Positions 10,618-19,412 of a DNA stretch of 40,604 bases are shown here, one piece after another. The DNA is taken from positions 1 to 40,604 of IMG/VR virus record IMGVR_UViG_3300047289_000027; one strand, given 5' to 3'. This DNA is from a virus. Numbering within the stretch: the stretch's first letter is position 1; the number at the start of each line of letters is the position of its first letter. The notes under the pieces were generated by a model, which was given only the letters and a program-made list of their open reading frames with translations, made no database searches and was not told the origin of the DNA. The position numbers were made by a program, and so were the translations under genes.

Positions 10618-11358
10618 ATGGCTGTTCTATCTAGAGAAGGTCTGAAGGAATACTGCCTTAGAGAACTGGGTGCTCCAGTTCTCGAAATCAACGTGGACGA
10701 GGATCAACTCGAAGACCGCATTGATGAGGCAGTAGAGTACTTCCGTATCTATCACCACGAAGGTACTGAGAAGATTTACATGAAGCATCAGATCACGCAG
10801 ACTGATATCGATAACAAGTATATCCCTGTGCCTGATCTAGTATATGGTATCACACGAGTAATGCCTATCGTTGCCGCAACGTCTTCTTCAAACAGTATCT
10901 TCGACTTGCAATACCAATTGCGTTTGAACGACTTGTATGATTTGACTAGCACTTCGATTATCTACTACGAGACAGTGATGAACCACTTGGCTCTGTTAGA
11001 CTTAGTGTTGAACGGACATCCTCTGTATCGATTCAACAGACTACAGAATCGTTTACACCTAGACATTAACTGGACAGAAGACATTACTGTTGGTCAGTTT
11101 ATTTTGGTAGAAGCGTATCGTGCTCTTGACCCAACTTCGTTTCCACGTATGTGGGGTGAGTCGTGGTTGAAACACTATACAACTGCGCTGTTCAAGAAGC
11201 AATGGGGTACTAACCTAAAGAAATTCCAAGGGCTACAACTTCCAGGTGGAGTTACCGTTGATGGCGATTCTATCTACAAAGAAGGTAAGCAAGAGCAAGA
11301 TGAGCTAGAGCAAGACCTTCTAAATAAGTCAGCACCTCTCGAATTCTTCATGGGATAA
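10618..11358 (+). CDS. 13: neck protein gp13-like
   Basis: At 246 residues this is somewhat shorter than T4 gp13 (309). The N-terminus 'MAVLSREGLKEYCLRELGAP' followed by 'EINVDEDQLEDRIDEAVEYF' is characteristic of the gp13 neck family of T4-like phages. gp13 and gp14 form the neck that closes the filled head and provides the site where the tail joins. An AAAGGAAATAAA ribosome-binding region precedes the ATG, 10 bases after the giant tail gene. The next gene, a gp14 homologue, starts two bases after its stop, giving the conserved 13-14-15 order. I am confident of the family; the tail-joining role follows from T4. Confidence 0.88.
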   Translation: MAVLSREGLKEYCLRELGAPVLEINVDEDQLEDRIDEAVEYFRIYHHEGTEKIYMKHQITQTDIDNKYIPVPDLVYGITRVMPIVAATSSSNSIFDLQYQLRLNDLYDLTSTSIIYYETVMNHLALLDLVLNGHPLYRFNRLQNRLHLDINWTEDITVGQFILVEAYRALDPTSFPRMWGESWLKHYTTALFKKQWGTNLKKFQGLQLPGGVTVDGDSIYKEGKQEQDELEQDLLNKSAPLEFFMG

Positions 11359-11359
11359 T

Positions 11360-12067
11360 ATGGCACGCAATGTCTACTTCAGCCACGGAACAAAGAACGA
11401 ACAGTATCTTCTCGAAGACCTGATCGTTGAGTCTCTGTCCATCTACGGACAGGACATGTACTACATTCCTCGAACACTATTTGCTAAGGATGAGATCCTT
11501 GGCGAGGATAGACTAAGCAAATTTAAGAGCGCATATCCTATCGAGATGTACTTCGATAACGTAACTGACTATGCTGGGCAAGGTAACTTCATTCAGAAGT
11601 TTGGTTTGTTCAATGAAACGTCAGCTACGTTTACTGTTGCTCGTCGTCGTTGGGAACAGCTTGTTGGTCGCTTCGGACAAACCATTATCCCTTCTCGCCC
11701 ATGCGAAGGTGACTTGCTATACTTCCCACTAACAAAACACTTGTTCGAGATCAAGTTCACTGACCACTTAGATCCATTCTATCAGTTGGGTAAGTTGTAC
11801 ATCTACAAGTTGCAAGTAGAACTGTTCCAATATTCTTCAGAAGATATCTCTACAGGCATCGAAGACATTGACTTGTTTGAAGGTTTGAAGTCTTACGGCG
11901 AGTTTGGATTGCAGTTGGAAACGGGCGATGCAATGCTTGGCGAAAACGGATTCCCTCTTGGTGGTAATTACGGCACTGATGAGTCCACTTCTTATGGCGA
12001 TAACCAGAAGTTTAAGAATGAATCGAAGGAGATTAACTTCTCTGCTAGCAATCCGTTTGGAGATTAA
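11360..12067 (+). CDS. 14: neck protein gp14-like
   Basis: This 235-residue protein (T4 gp14 is 256) begins 'MARNVYFSHGTKNEQYLLED' and continues with 'YGQDMYYIPRTL' and 'DEILGEDRLSKFKSAYPIEM', the signature N-terminal half of gp14 neck proteins. With gp13 it completes the head after packaging and forms the connector between portal and tail. It begins two bases after the gp13 stop, and its own TAA shares a base with the next ATG, so 13-14-15 look translationally coupled. The C-terminal 50 residues are Gly/Asn/Ser-rich and probably disordered. Confidence 0.88.
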   Translation: MARNVYFSHGTKNEQYLLEDLIVESLSIYGQDMYYIPRTLFAKDEILGEDRLSKFKSAYPIEMYFDNVTDYAGQGNFIQKFGLFNETSATFTVARRRWEQLVGRFGQTIIPSRPCEGDLLYFPLTKHLFEIKFTDHLDPFYQLGKLYIYKLQVELFQYSSEDISTGIEDIDLFEGLKSYGEFGLQLETGDAMLGENGFPLGGNYGTDESTSYGDNQKFKNESKEINFSASNPFGD

Positions 12068-12828
12068 TGATGATTGAAGGACAAACCTTTTACCACAGCG
12101 TTTTAAGAAAGACTATCGTAGCATTCGGTAGTCTGTTCAGCAACATCAAAGTTGAACGCATGACAAAGAACAATCAAGACGACAATGATCTGAGTACAAC
12201 AGATACTGTCGTTCAAACCATTGATGTTCCTATCGCTTATGCACCAAAAGAAAAATGGCTAGTTCGTATTGACTCAGACCCAACCCTAGAGAACAACGTC
12301 TATGGCGTGTTCCCTAGAATGTCGTTTGAGATCACTGGTATGAACTACGACCCATCTCGTAAAGTCAGCAGAATGAATAAGATCGTCTGCGTGGCTACAG
12401 ATTCATCAAGAGAACAGATGATGTCACCTGTTCCTTACAATATAGACATTAGTCTTTACATCATATCTAAGACTCAAGAAGACTGTTTGCAAATCGTTGA
12501 ACAGATTCTTCCATACTTCACTCCAGATTTTACAGTATCTATTACCGTTGTTCCAGAGATGAATGTCCAACAAGACATTCCTATCGTGTTGAACAGCGTA
12601 AACATTCAAGACGACTATGATGGCGACTTCCAGCAACGCCGTTTTGTTTTGTACACTTTGAACTTCACCCTAAAGGTGAACATGTTTGGTCCAGTTAGTA
12701 ACAGCGGTATTATCAATAAGGTTGTGGTGGCTACGGTTAATCCAAACACCGATGGAACTATATCTAAATATACCGCAGACCAAACAACACCAACCATTTC
12801 TGCAGTTGAAGGATGGCTAGATAGCTAA
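12067..12828 (+). CDS. 15: tail sheath stabiliser/completion protein gp15-like
   Basis: This 253-residue protein (T4 gp15 is 272) has the family's N-terminal pattern 'FYHSVLRKTIVAFGSLFSNI', then 'VPIAYAPKEKWLVRID' (about residues 56-71) and 'VFPRMSFEITGMNYDPSRK' near residue 81. In T4, a gp15 hexamer caps the sheath and tube and binds the neck. Two adjacent ATGs (12067 and 12070) could serve as the start; the first overlaps the gp14 stop. Its own TAA shares its final A with the terminase start, leaving no room for the small terminase gene that T4 has at this point. Confidence 0.85.
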   Translation: MMIEGQTFYHSVLRKTIVAFGSLFSNIKVERMTKNNQDDNDLSTTDTVVQTIDVPIAYAPKEKWLVRIDSDPTLENNVYGVFPRMSFEITGMNYDPSRKVSRMNKIVCVATDSSREQMMSPVPYNIDISLYIISKTQEDCLQIVEQILPYFTPDFTVSITVVPEMNVQQDIPIVLNSVNIQDDYDGDFQQRRFVLYTLNFTLKVNMFGPVSNSGIINKVVVATVNPNTDGTISKYTADQTTPTISAVEGWLDS

Positions 12829-14417
12829 TGGCAAAAACTGAAAATTATAATTCTAATGCGAACTTAAAGGCAGTTGGCGTACAAGTAGAGTTCACCGAAG
12901 ACAACATCAAGGAATACTTGAAGTGTAAGGATGATCCTATCTACTTCATCGACAACTACTGTATGATTGTCACGCTTGACCACGGCATTCAGCCATTCAA
13001 GTTGTACGACTGCCAAAAAGAAAAGATTGACGTTATCCATAACAACCGTAAGGTTATCATTATGGAAGGACGTCAGCAAGGTAAGACAACCACCGCTGCG
13101 GCGTATATCCTTTGGTATACCATCTTCAACGATAGCAAGTCGGTTGCGATTCTAGCAAACAAAGCCACCACCTCTCGAGAAATTCTCTCTCGTTACCAGT
13201 CCATGTACGAGGCTCTTCCATTGTGGATGCAGCAAGGTATTAAAGTATGGAACAAGGGTGACGTTGAACTAGAGAACGGTTCTAAGGTATTCACTGCAGC
13301 TACAACTGCTTCTGGTATTCGTGGTAAGTCTGTCAACATGCTATACATTGACGAAGCTGCGATTATCCCGAACCAAGTTGCAGAAGCATTCTTTACTTCT
13401 ATCTTCCCAGTTATCTCTGCTGGTCAAACCACCAAGATTCTTATCACCTCCACTCCACTTGGTTACAACCACTTCTGGAAGTTTTGGAATGATGCTGAGC
13501 AGAAGATTAACGACTTTGTTGCACACTTCATCCCATATTGGAAAATCCCTGGACGTGATGCTAAGTGGGCAGAAGAACAAAAGCGTCAGCTAGGTGAGTT
13601 GAAGTACAACCAAGAGGTCTTGTGTAAGTTCCTTGGTTCTAGCTTGACTCTGATTAGCTCAGACATTATTGCTCAGATGTCTCCAGTGCCACCAATCTTT
13701 AAGAAAGACGGACTGGACATCTTTACCAAGACACAAAAGAACCACACCTATGTTCTCGTTGCAGATACATCACAAGGTTTAGATGGCGACTTCAGCGCAT
13801 TTACGGTAATCGACATTACAAAAACGCCGTATACAATTTGCGCTAAATATAGAAATAACAAGATTAGCCCATTACTGTTCCCGAACATTATTGAGCGAGT
13901 CGCAAAAGATTTCAACAGTGCGTATGTGCTGATTGAGATTAACTCGGATCCACAGGTTGCTGATATCCTGTATACTGAACTTGAATATGAGAACATCCTA
14001 TTCGTGAACAGAAATGCTCAAGGTCAAGTAGTTAGTGGTGGCTTCGGTGGAGGTAGAACTCATTATGGAGTTGCCACCGATAAGCGAGTAAAAAGAATTG
14101 GATGTTCAGTGTTTAAGAGTCTTGTTGAAGAGCAGAAACTCATTATCACTGACGCTGATATTATTTCGGAAATATCTACCTTTATTGAAAAGCGAAACTC
14201 TTTCGCTGCCGATGAGGGATATTTCGATGACTGCGTTATGACACTGGTATTGTTCTCTTGGTTATCGACACAAGCATATTTCAAAGATTTGAATGATGTC
14301 AACCTAAGAAAAGCTATGTATGAAAACCAGATGAAAGCGATCGAAGACGAATTGACACCCTTTGGGTTCTATAACGATGGATCGTCCGAAGATGAACAAC
14401 CGTTGCTGAACTTCTAA
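12828..14417 (+). CDS. 17: terminase large subunit gp17 (ATPase/nuclease)
   Basis: This 529-residue protein is the DNA-packaging motor ATPase and headful nuclease, shorter than T4 gp17 (610). The N-terminal ATPase has Walker A 'EGRQQGKTT' (residues 80-88) and Walker B 'MLYIDEAA' with D175-E176, followed by an 'ITSTP' coupling segment near 207. The C-terminal RNase H-like nuclease starts with 'VADTSQGLDGDF' (D313), with further acidic residues in 'LIEIN' and near the end in 'GYFDDCVMTL'. It docks on the portal encoded three genes downstream. It is coupled to gp15 by a one-base overlap. After it come 77 noncoding bases with a candidate late promoter. Confidence 0.95.
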   Translation: MAKTENYNSNANLKAVGVQVEFTEDNIKEYLKCKDDPIYFIDNYCMIVTLDHGIQPFKLYDCQKEKIDVIHNNRKVIIMEGRQQGKTTTAAAYILWYTIFNDSKSVAILANKATTSREILSRYQSMYEALPLWMQQGIKVWNKGDVELENGSKVFTAATTASGIRGKSVNMLYIDEAAIIPNQVAEAFFTSIFPVISAGQTTKILITSTPLGYNHFWKFWNDAEQKINDFVAHFIPYWKIPGRDAKWAEEQKRQLGELKYNQEVLCKFLGSSLTLISSDIIAQMSPVPPIFKKDGLDIFTKTQKNHTYVLVADTSQGLDGDFSAFTVIDITKTPYTICAKYRNNKISPLLFPNIIERVAKDFNSAYVLIEINSDPQVADILYTELEYENILFVNRNAQGQVVSGGFGGGRTHYGVATDKRVKRIGCSVFKSLVEEQKLIITDADIISEISTFIEKRNSFAADEGYFDDCVMTLVLFSWLSTQAYFKDLNDVNLRKAMYENQMKAIEDELTPFGFYNDGSSEDEQPLLNF

Positions 14418-14429
14418 AATAACGAAAAC

Positions 14430-14437
14430 AATAAATA
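14430..14437 (+). promoter_or_regulatory. candidate late promoter (AATAAATA)
   Basis: AATAAATA, one mismatch from the T4 late octamer, lies in the 77-base gap between terminase and tail sheath, 57 bases before the sheath ATG. This is the only noncoding gap in the 10.6-16.4 kb block, which makes a promoter for the abundant sheath protein plausible. Confidence 0.4.
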
Positions 14438-14494
14438 AGTAGTATGAAGTTTATGCTCTTCAGCACAAAATAACATGTAATAAGGAGAATTACA

Positions 14495-16453
14495 ATGCCT
14501 TTTCAACTTAGTCCAGGAGTTGCAGTTGTAGAGAAAGATTTCTCTTCAATTGTTCCAGCAGTTTCTTCCTCCGCAGGTGCCTTTGCAGGTTCTTTTGCGT
14601 GGGGTCCAGTTCTTGATCCAGTACAGATTTCTTCCGAGAATCAGCTAGTAGAGAGATATGGAAAGCCAAACGACAGTAACTTTATGTCGTTCTTTACTGC
14701 TGCCAACTTCCTTTCTTACACGAGCAATCTATTGATCGCTCGTACTGACGCACCTAACCTAAAGAACGCTGTTGCCATTAAAACTGGTTCAGTGTCTATC
14801 GCTATTGCTGGCGGTGGCGAAGGTTATACTGGTGCACCAACTATCACTATTGCCGCACCTGATCAAGATGGTGGCGTACAAGCTACTGCAGTTGCAACAG
14901 TTACTGATGGTGTAGTTACATCTATCGCTGTGGTCGGCGGTACTGGTTACTCTTCTGTACCAACAGTGACTATCGGTAACGACAACACTAGCACAGAACA
15001 ACTAACTGTTACCACTACTGTAACAACAGCTGGTGTTAAAATTAAAAACGGTCAAACTTATCAAACTGCCTTCTCTGGCGGTCAAGGTCTTACTGGTGCA
15101 TGGGCAGCTAAATTCCCAGGTACTCTAGGCAACTCTATCAAAGTTTCTATCTGCGATAACGATTCGTTTAGCGGTTGGGCTTACAAGTCTGAGTTCGACA
15201 GCGCACCAAGCACTTCCCCAGCTGCTAAAGCTGCAGGTAAGAACTCTGCTCTAGACGAAGTCCACATCATCGTTATTGATGCTACTGGTATTTGGTCTGG
15301 CGTTGCTGGTACTGTTCTAGAGAAGTTTGGTTACATCTCTAAAGCATCTGGCGCTAAACGTGTCGATGGCTCCAACGCTTACTACAAAGATGTAGTGAAC
15401 GGTTCATCCAAGTATATCTGGTGGACTGATCACCCAGAAGCTGTTGATGGTAACGAGTGGGGTTCTACCTTCGCTAACATGACAGAAAGTTCTTTCGCCA
15501 TTCTTGATGGTGATTACACTGTAACTCTATCTGGTGGTGTAGATGATTATACCTTTGGTGATGCGCAAGCTCAAGAAGGTTATGCACTATTCCAAAACGA
15601 TGAAGTGTATGACATCTCTCTAATCCCAATGGGTGCAGCACCTCAAGCTACAGTTATCTGGGCATTGACAAACTTGGTTGGTATGGACGCTTCTAGTGCT
15701 CGTAAAGACGCTATCGTGTTCTGCTCTCCACAAGACTCAACTGGTGGTGTTATCACTTCCCAGTCTTCTACTGCTATCGAAGATACAGTTGAATATCGTA
15801 ACGCTCTTCCAAGCACCAGCTATGGCGTGATGGACTCTGGTTATAAATACCAATACGATCGTTACAACGATAAATACCGTTACGTTCCATTGAACGGCGA
15901 CATCGCTGGTCTATGTGCTCGTACTGACTACACAGCTGACCCATGGTACTCTCCAGGTGGTTTCTCTCGTGGTCAAATCAAGAACGTTATCAAGCTAGCT
16001 ATCACACCAAGCAAAACAGAACGTGACACATTGTACAAAGCTGGTATCAACCCAGTTGTTACATTCCCAGGTCAAGGTACTGTGATGTTCGGTGACAAGA
16101 CTCTATTGGCAAACCCAAGCGCATTCGATCGTATCAACGTTCGTCGTTTGTTCATTGTTCTAGAAAAGTCTATTGCTACTGCTGCTAAGTTCCAGTTGTT
16201 CGAGTTTAACGATGGTTTCACTCGTGCTCAGTTCCGTAACTTAGTTGAGCCGTTCCTACGTGACGTTCAAGGTCGCCGTGGTATCGTTGACTTCCGTGTG
16301 AAGTGTGACGAAACAAACAACACTGGCGAAGTTATTGATCGTAACGAATTTGCTGCCGATATCTTCGTTAAACCAAACCGTTCTATCAACTTTATCACTT
16401 TGACATTCGTAGCTGCTCGCTCTTCTGTTAACTTCGATGAAATTGGCGGATAA
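14495..16453 (+). CDS. 18: contractile tail sheath protein gp18
   Basis: At 652 residues it matches T4 gp18 (659). The start 'MPFQLSPGVAVVEKDFSSIV' and 'AGSFAWGPVLDPVQISSENQ' (residues 31-50) are the sheath family signature. The conserved C-terminal region ('NDGFTRAQFRNLVEPFLRDV' and 'FVAARSSVNFDEIGG' at the very end) contains the part that interlocks neighbouring subunits and contacts the tube. Residues about 98-180 form a Gly/Thr-rich surface region with two 'G.GY....PT.TI' beta repeats. An AAGGAG site lies 7 bases before the ATG. The sheath contracts to drive the tube through the envelope. The downstream tube gene completes the pair. Confidence 0.95.
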   Translation: MPFQLSPGVAVVEKDFSSIVPAVSSSAGAFAGSFAWGPVLDPVQISSENQLVERYGKPNDSNFMSFFTAANFLSYTSNLLIARTDAPNLKNAVAIKTGSVSIAIAGGGEGYTGAPTITIAAPDQDGGVQATAVATVTDGVVTSIAVVGGTGYSSVPTVTIGNDNTSTEQLTVTTTVTTAGVKIKNGQTYQTAFSGGQGLTGAWAAKFPGTLGNSIKVSICDNDSFSGWAYKSEFDSAPSTSPAAKAAGKNSALDEVHIIVIDATGIWSGVAGTVLEKFGYISKASGAKRVDGSNAYYKDVVNGSSKYIWWTDHPEAVDGNEWGSTFANMTESSFAILDGDYTVTLSGGVDDYTFGDAQAQEGYALFQNDEVYDISLIPMGAAPQATVIWALTNLVGMDASSARKDAIVFCSPQDSTGGVITSQSSTAIEDTVEYRNALPSTSYGVMDSGYKYQYDRYNDKYRYVPLNGDIAGLCARTDYTADPWYSPGGFSRGQIKNVIKLAITPSKTERDTLYKAGINPVVTFPGQGTVMFGDKTLLANPSAFDRINVRRLFIVLEKSIATAAKFQLFEFNDGFTRAQFRNLVEPFLRDVQGRRGIVDFRVKCDETNNTGEVIDRNEFAADIFVKPNRSINFITLTFVAARSSVNFDEIGG

Positions 16454-16456
16454 ATA
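16449..16456 (+). promoter_or_regulatory. candidate late promoter (GATAAATA)
   Basis: GATAAATA overlaps the end of the sheath gene, 26 bases before the tail tube ATG. It is identical to the element at 1354-1361, including its overlap with a TAA stop, and sits before another highly expressed virion gene. It could also be a by-product of '..GG ATA AAT' around the stop. Confidence 0.35.
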
Positions 16457-16481
16457 TAACAAGAAAAGACAGGAGATTTAA

Positions 16482-17072
16482 ATGGCAAACATTTCTGATT
16501 TCAAAGCCAACCTGCAAGGTGGTGGTGCTCGCGCCAACCAGTTCCGTGTTGTGCTATCCTTCCCTAGCTACGTGGCTGGTGGACTAGTTGTTGGGCAACA
16601 AGCGCAATTCCTTTGCAAGTCTGCTCAACTTCCAGGCTCTACCGTTGAAAACGTTCCAGTGAATTATCGTGGTCGTGTAATTAACGTCGCTGGCGAGCGT
16701 ACATTCCAACCTTGGTCTGTTACGATCCTTAACGATACTAACTTCTCTATCCGTAATGCACTTGAGCAGTGGCAAAATGGTATCCAAAACTACGCTAGCA
16801 CATTGGGTCGTGTAAACCCACGTGACTATCAAGTTGACCTAGCAGTCTATCAACTAGACCGCAACGGTGCAACTATCAAAGAATATAAGTTCGCTGACGC
16901 TTACCCAATTAGCATTGGTGCTATCGAACTTAGCTATGATACAACAAACGCAATTGAAGAATTTACATGTGAATTCCAATACAACTACTTCACTTCCGCT
17001 ACTGGTGGTGCTGGTGGTAACTTCGGTGTCAACGTTTCCGTTGATACACCAATCGGTTCATTCCCGATTTAA
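16482..17072 (+). CDS. 19: tail tube protein gp19
   Basis: This 196-residue protein (T4 gp19 is 163) forms the inner tail tube by stacking hexamers. The family pattern is visible: 'RANQFRVVLSFP' near residue 17, 'FLCKSAQLPGSTVENVPVNY' at about 43-62, 'PWSVTILNDTNFSIRNALEQ' at about 77-96, and the closing beta segment 'GAIELSYDTTNAIEEFTCEF' (about 146-165). The longer C-terminus is Gly-rich. A GGAGATTTAA ribosome-binding region precedes the ATG. It follows the sheath gene and precedes the portal, exactly as in T4. Confidence 0.93.
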   Translation: MANISDFKANLQGGGARANQFRVVLSFPSYVAGGLVVGQQAQFLCKSAQLPGSTVENVPVNYRGRVINVAGERTFQPWSVTILNDTNFSIRNALEQWQNGIQNYASTLGRVNPRDYQVDLAVYQLDRNGATIKEYKFADAYPISIGAIELSYDTTNAIEEFTCEFQYNYFTSATGGAGGNFGVNVSVDTPIGSFPI

Positions 17073-17091
17073 TTTGATTTGAGGATATACT

Positions 17092-18669
17092 ATGGCTGAT
17101 TTGTTTGGCTTTGAGATTAAACGTAAAGAAAAAAGGGAGGTGGCAACACCAGTTGCTCCTCCTATTGATGATGGATCCACAGTTGTTAATAGTGCCGCAG
17201 CTTACTACGGCATGGTTCTCGACATGGATTCTGTCGTCAAAAATGAAAATGACTTAATCAAGCGTTACCGTGAGATTGCTCATTACCCAGACGTAGACAG
17301 CGCTGTTGAAGACATTGTAAACGAAGCAATTGTTGCAGATGAAAACAAGGCACCAGTGGATATCATCTTAGATGATTTGAAGGTATCCTCTGGTATCAAG
17401 TCTAAAATTACCGATGAGTTCAATAACATTTTGGACTTGTTGGACTTTGATTATAGAGCACACGACATCTTCCGTACTTGGTACATTGATGGTCGTCTAT
17501 TCTATCATATCATGATTGATCCCCAGAATATCAAACAAGGTATTCAAGAACTGCGTTATATCGATCCTAGAAAGATCCGTAGAATCAAAAACGTAAAGCG
17601 TGAAAAGAACGCTAGTGGTGTTGAAGTCATTGTGGGTACTGAAGAGTACTACCTATACAATGACAAGGGTATTACCCAAAACACTTTGCAAGGCATTAGA
17701 ATGCCTCTTGATTCTGTTATCTTCTGTGGTACTGGTAACGTGGATGCCAACACTGGTATGGCATTGAGCTACTTGCACAAAGCAATTAAGCCAACTAACC
17801 AGTTGAAGCTAATCGAAGACTCTATGGTCATCTATCGTATTAGTAGAGCACCAGAGCGTAGAATTTTTTACATTGACGTTGGTAACTTACCAAAGGTTCG
17901 TGCTGAACAGTACGTCAATGACATTATGAATAAGTTCCGCAACAAGGTTCAGTATGATGCAAATACTGGCGAAGTGCGTGACGATCGTAAGCATATGTCA
18001 ATGCTTGAAGACTTCTGGATGCCACGCCGTGAGGGTGGTAAGGGTACTGAAATCACTACACTTCCAGGCGGCACTAACCTTGGTGAGATTCAAGATATTG
18101 AATACTTCCAGCGTAAGTTGTATCAAGCGTTGAACGTTCCTATCTCTAGAATGCAATCAGACAATGGTTTCAATCTAGGTAAGACTAGTGAAATCACTAG
18201 AGACGAAGTTAAGTTTAACAAGTTCATTCAACGTATCCGTAGACGTTTTGCTACTCTATTCCTTGATGCGTTGAGAGTTCAGCTTGTTGCAAAAGGTGTC
18301 ATCAATATCGATGAGTGGGACGAGATGGAAAAGTTGATTAAGTTCAGCTACCATAAAGACAACTACTTCTCTGAATTGAAAGATGCTGAAATTCTTTCCA
18401 ACCGTGTGAACTTGTTAACCGTAATGGAGCAAGGTGGCTTTGTTGGTAAGTACTACTCTAAAGAGTGGGTTAAGAAAAACATTCTTATGCAGTCAGAAAA
18501 GGATATCAAGGAAATTGATAAACAGATCGAAGCTGAACGAGAAGAATCTGTTGGTGAGGCGCAGCATCAAGGTATGTTGCAAGGTGTTCAGCAAGCATGG
18601 GCGCTTGGTCAACAAGAACCTCAACCAGAAGAAGAAATAGAAACTCAACAAAGTGGAGCAAATAAATGA
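17092..18669 (+). CDS. 20: portal vertex protein gp20
   Basis: At 525 residues it is the same size as T4 gp20 (524). It forms the dodecameric portal that starts head assembly, conducts packaging and joins the neck. Recognisable segments include 'LIKRYREIAHYPDVDSAVED' (about residues 55-74), 'DIFRTWYIDGRLFYHIMID' near 124, 'ELRYIDPRKIRRIKNVKR' (152-169), 'RIFYIDVGNLPKVRAEQYV', and 'VPISRMQSDNGFNLGKTSEI' near 345. The C-terminal 60 residues are Gln/Glu-rich. The next gene starts inside its stop codon (ATGA overlap), leading into the prohead core genes. Confidence 0.95.
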   Translation: MADLFGFEIKRKEKREVATPVAPPIDDGSTVVNSAAAYYGMVLDMDSVVKNENDLIKRYREIAHYPDVDSAVEDIVNEAIVADENKAPVDIILDDLKVSSGIKSKITDEFNNILDLLDFDYRAHDIFRTWYIDGRLFYHIMIDPQNIKQGIQELRYIDPRKIRRIKNVKREKNASGVEVIVGTEEYYLYNDKGITQNTLQGIRMPLDSVIFCGTGNVDANTGMALSYLHKAIKPTNQLKLIEDSMVIYRISRAPERRIFYIDVGNLPKVRAEQYVNDIMNKFRNKVQYDANTGEVRDDRKHMSMLEDFWMPRREGGKGTEITTLPGGTNLGEIQDIEYFQRKLYQALNVPISRMQSDNGFNLGKTSEITRDEVKFNKFIQRIRRRFATLFLDALRVQLVAKGVINIDEWDEMEKLIKFSYHKDNYFSELKDAEILSNRVNLLTVMEQGGFVGKYYSKEWVKKNILMQSEKDIKEIDKQIEAEREESVGEAQHQGMLQGVQQAWALGQQEPQPEEEIETQQSGANK

Positions 18670-18866
18670 GCACAATTGATCTAATTAATGCAATCGACGC
18701 TGGCGACTCTGAAGCCATCGAAAAGAATTTTCAAGAGCTAATGGCAGACCGTGTGTCTGAACGTCTAGATGATAAAAGAGCTGAACTTGCACAAAGCATG
18801 TTCAAGGATCCAGAAGCAACTGCAGAAGATGCAGTTGAAGAAGACGAAACTGCTACCGAAGAATAA
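18666..18866 (+). CDS. 67: prohead core protein gp67-like
   Basis: This 66-residue acidic protein starts with the ATGA overlap at the end of the portal gene, the position of gene 67 in T4. The N-terminal half ('LINAIDAGDSEAIEKNFQEL' then 'MADRVSERLDDKRAELAQSM') has the spacing of T4 gp67, a short helix followed by a basic/acidic helix, and the tail is a run of Glu/Asp/Ala/Thr. In T4, gp67 is a minor core protein needed for correct head shape and is degraded by the gp21 protease. The length (T4: 80) and charge fit. The call rests on position plus pattern. Confidence 0.75.
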   Translation: MSTIDLINAIDAGDSEAIEKNFQELMADRVSERLDDKRAELAQSMFKDPEATAEDAVEEDETATEE

Positions 18867-19409
18867 ATGCAATACGCAGCGCTAAACAAAAGAGTTAAAG
18901 GCATCATTAATGGTGCTGACTTGGTAGAGCAGACTCATTACTTTGGGTCTGTTCTAGCGCTGGCTTCCACTGGTGAAGTATACATTGATAATCGTTTGAC
19001 AGAGTTCAAAAGTTTAGATGAGGCGAGGTCTTTCGTTAAACATAAAGATATTGGAAATGAAATATCAAAAGAAATATACGAAGACGTTTTAGAAAATAAG
19101 ATCGCAAATATCATACGTGAAGAGCATAAGGTCAAAGTAACTGATACACTAATAGAATCATACATTGACCTCGCTTCATCTAAACTTTTTACAACTGACA
19201 AGGTAGTGAAAAGAATCCGTGAACTTAACCGTCATGATTCTATTTTGGAAAACAAATTACACTACGTTCTTAATGATGGTTCTACAGTCGCTATTGACGT
19301 AGACACCCAAGAATATCTAAACGGCATTCTTGACCAAGAAGTCGTCGAGTATATGCGTGAGAGTAAAGAAACCTTCATGCATGCTCTACAGTTACTAACA
19401 AAGGAATAA
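18867..19409 (+). CDS. 68: probable prohead core protein gp68-like
   Basis: This 180-residue protein begins immediately after the gp67-like stop, the slot of T4 gene 68 (141 aa, prohead core). It has a short beta-rich N-terminus ('FGSVLALASTGEVYIDNRLT', about residues 26-45), then mostly charged helices, fitting an internal core component. I see no catalytic motif. Similarity to gp68 is weak by eye, so the assignment leans on gene order (20-67-68-x-21-22-23). No strong Shine-Dalgarno site precedes the ATG, which suggests coupling to the upstream gene. Confidence 0.55.
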   Translation: MQYAALNKRVKGIINGADLVEQTHYFGSVLALASTGEVYIDNRLTEFKSLDEARSFVKHKDIGNEISKEIYEDVLENKIANIIREEHKVKVTDTLIESYIDLASSKLFTTDKVVKRIRELNRHDSILENKLHYVLNDGSTVAIDVDTQEYLNGILDQEVVEYMRESKETFMHALQLLTKE

Positions 19410-19412
19410 TAT

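Noticed and set aside
14404-14465. Inverted repeat TGCTGAA ... TTCAGCA flanking the terminase-sheath gap
   Set aside because: Only 7 bp with a 48-base loop and the left arm inside the terminase coding sequence. It could easily be chance; no T-run follows.
14786-15040. Gly/Thr-rich repeats in the tail sheath as a foreign inserted domain
   Set aside because: T4 gp18 also has a variable surface region at this point, so an extra beta-rich stretch here is normal for sheath proteins.
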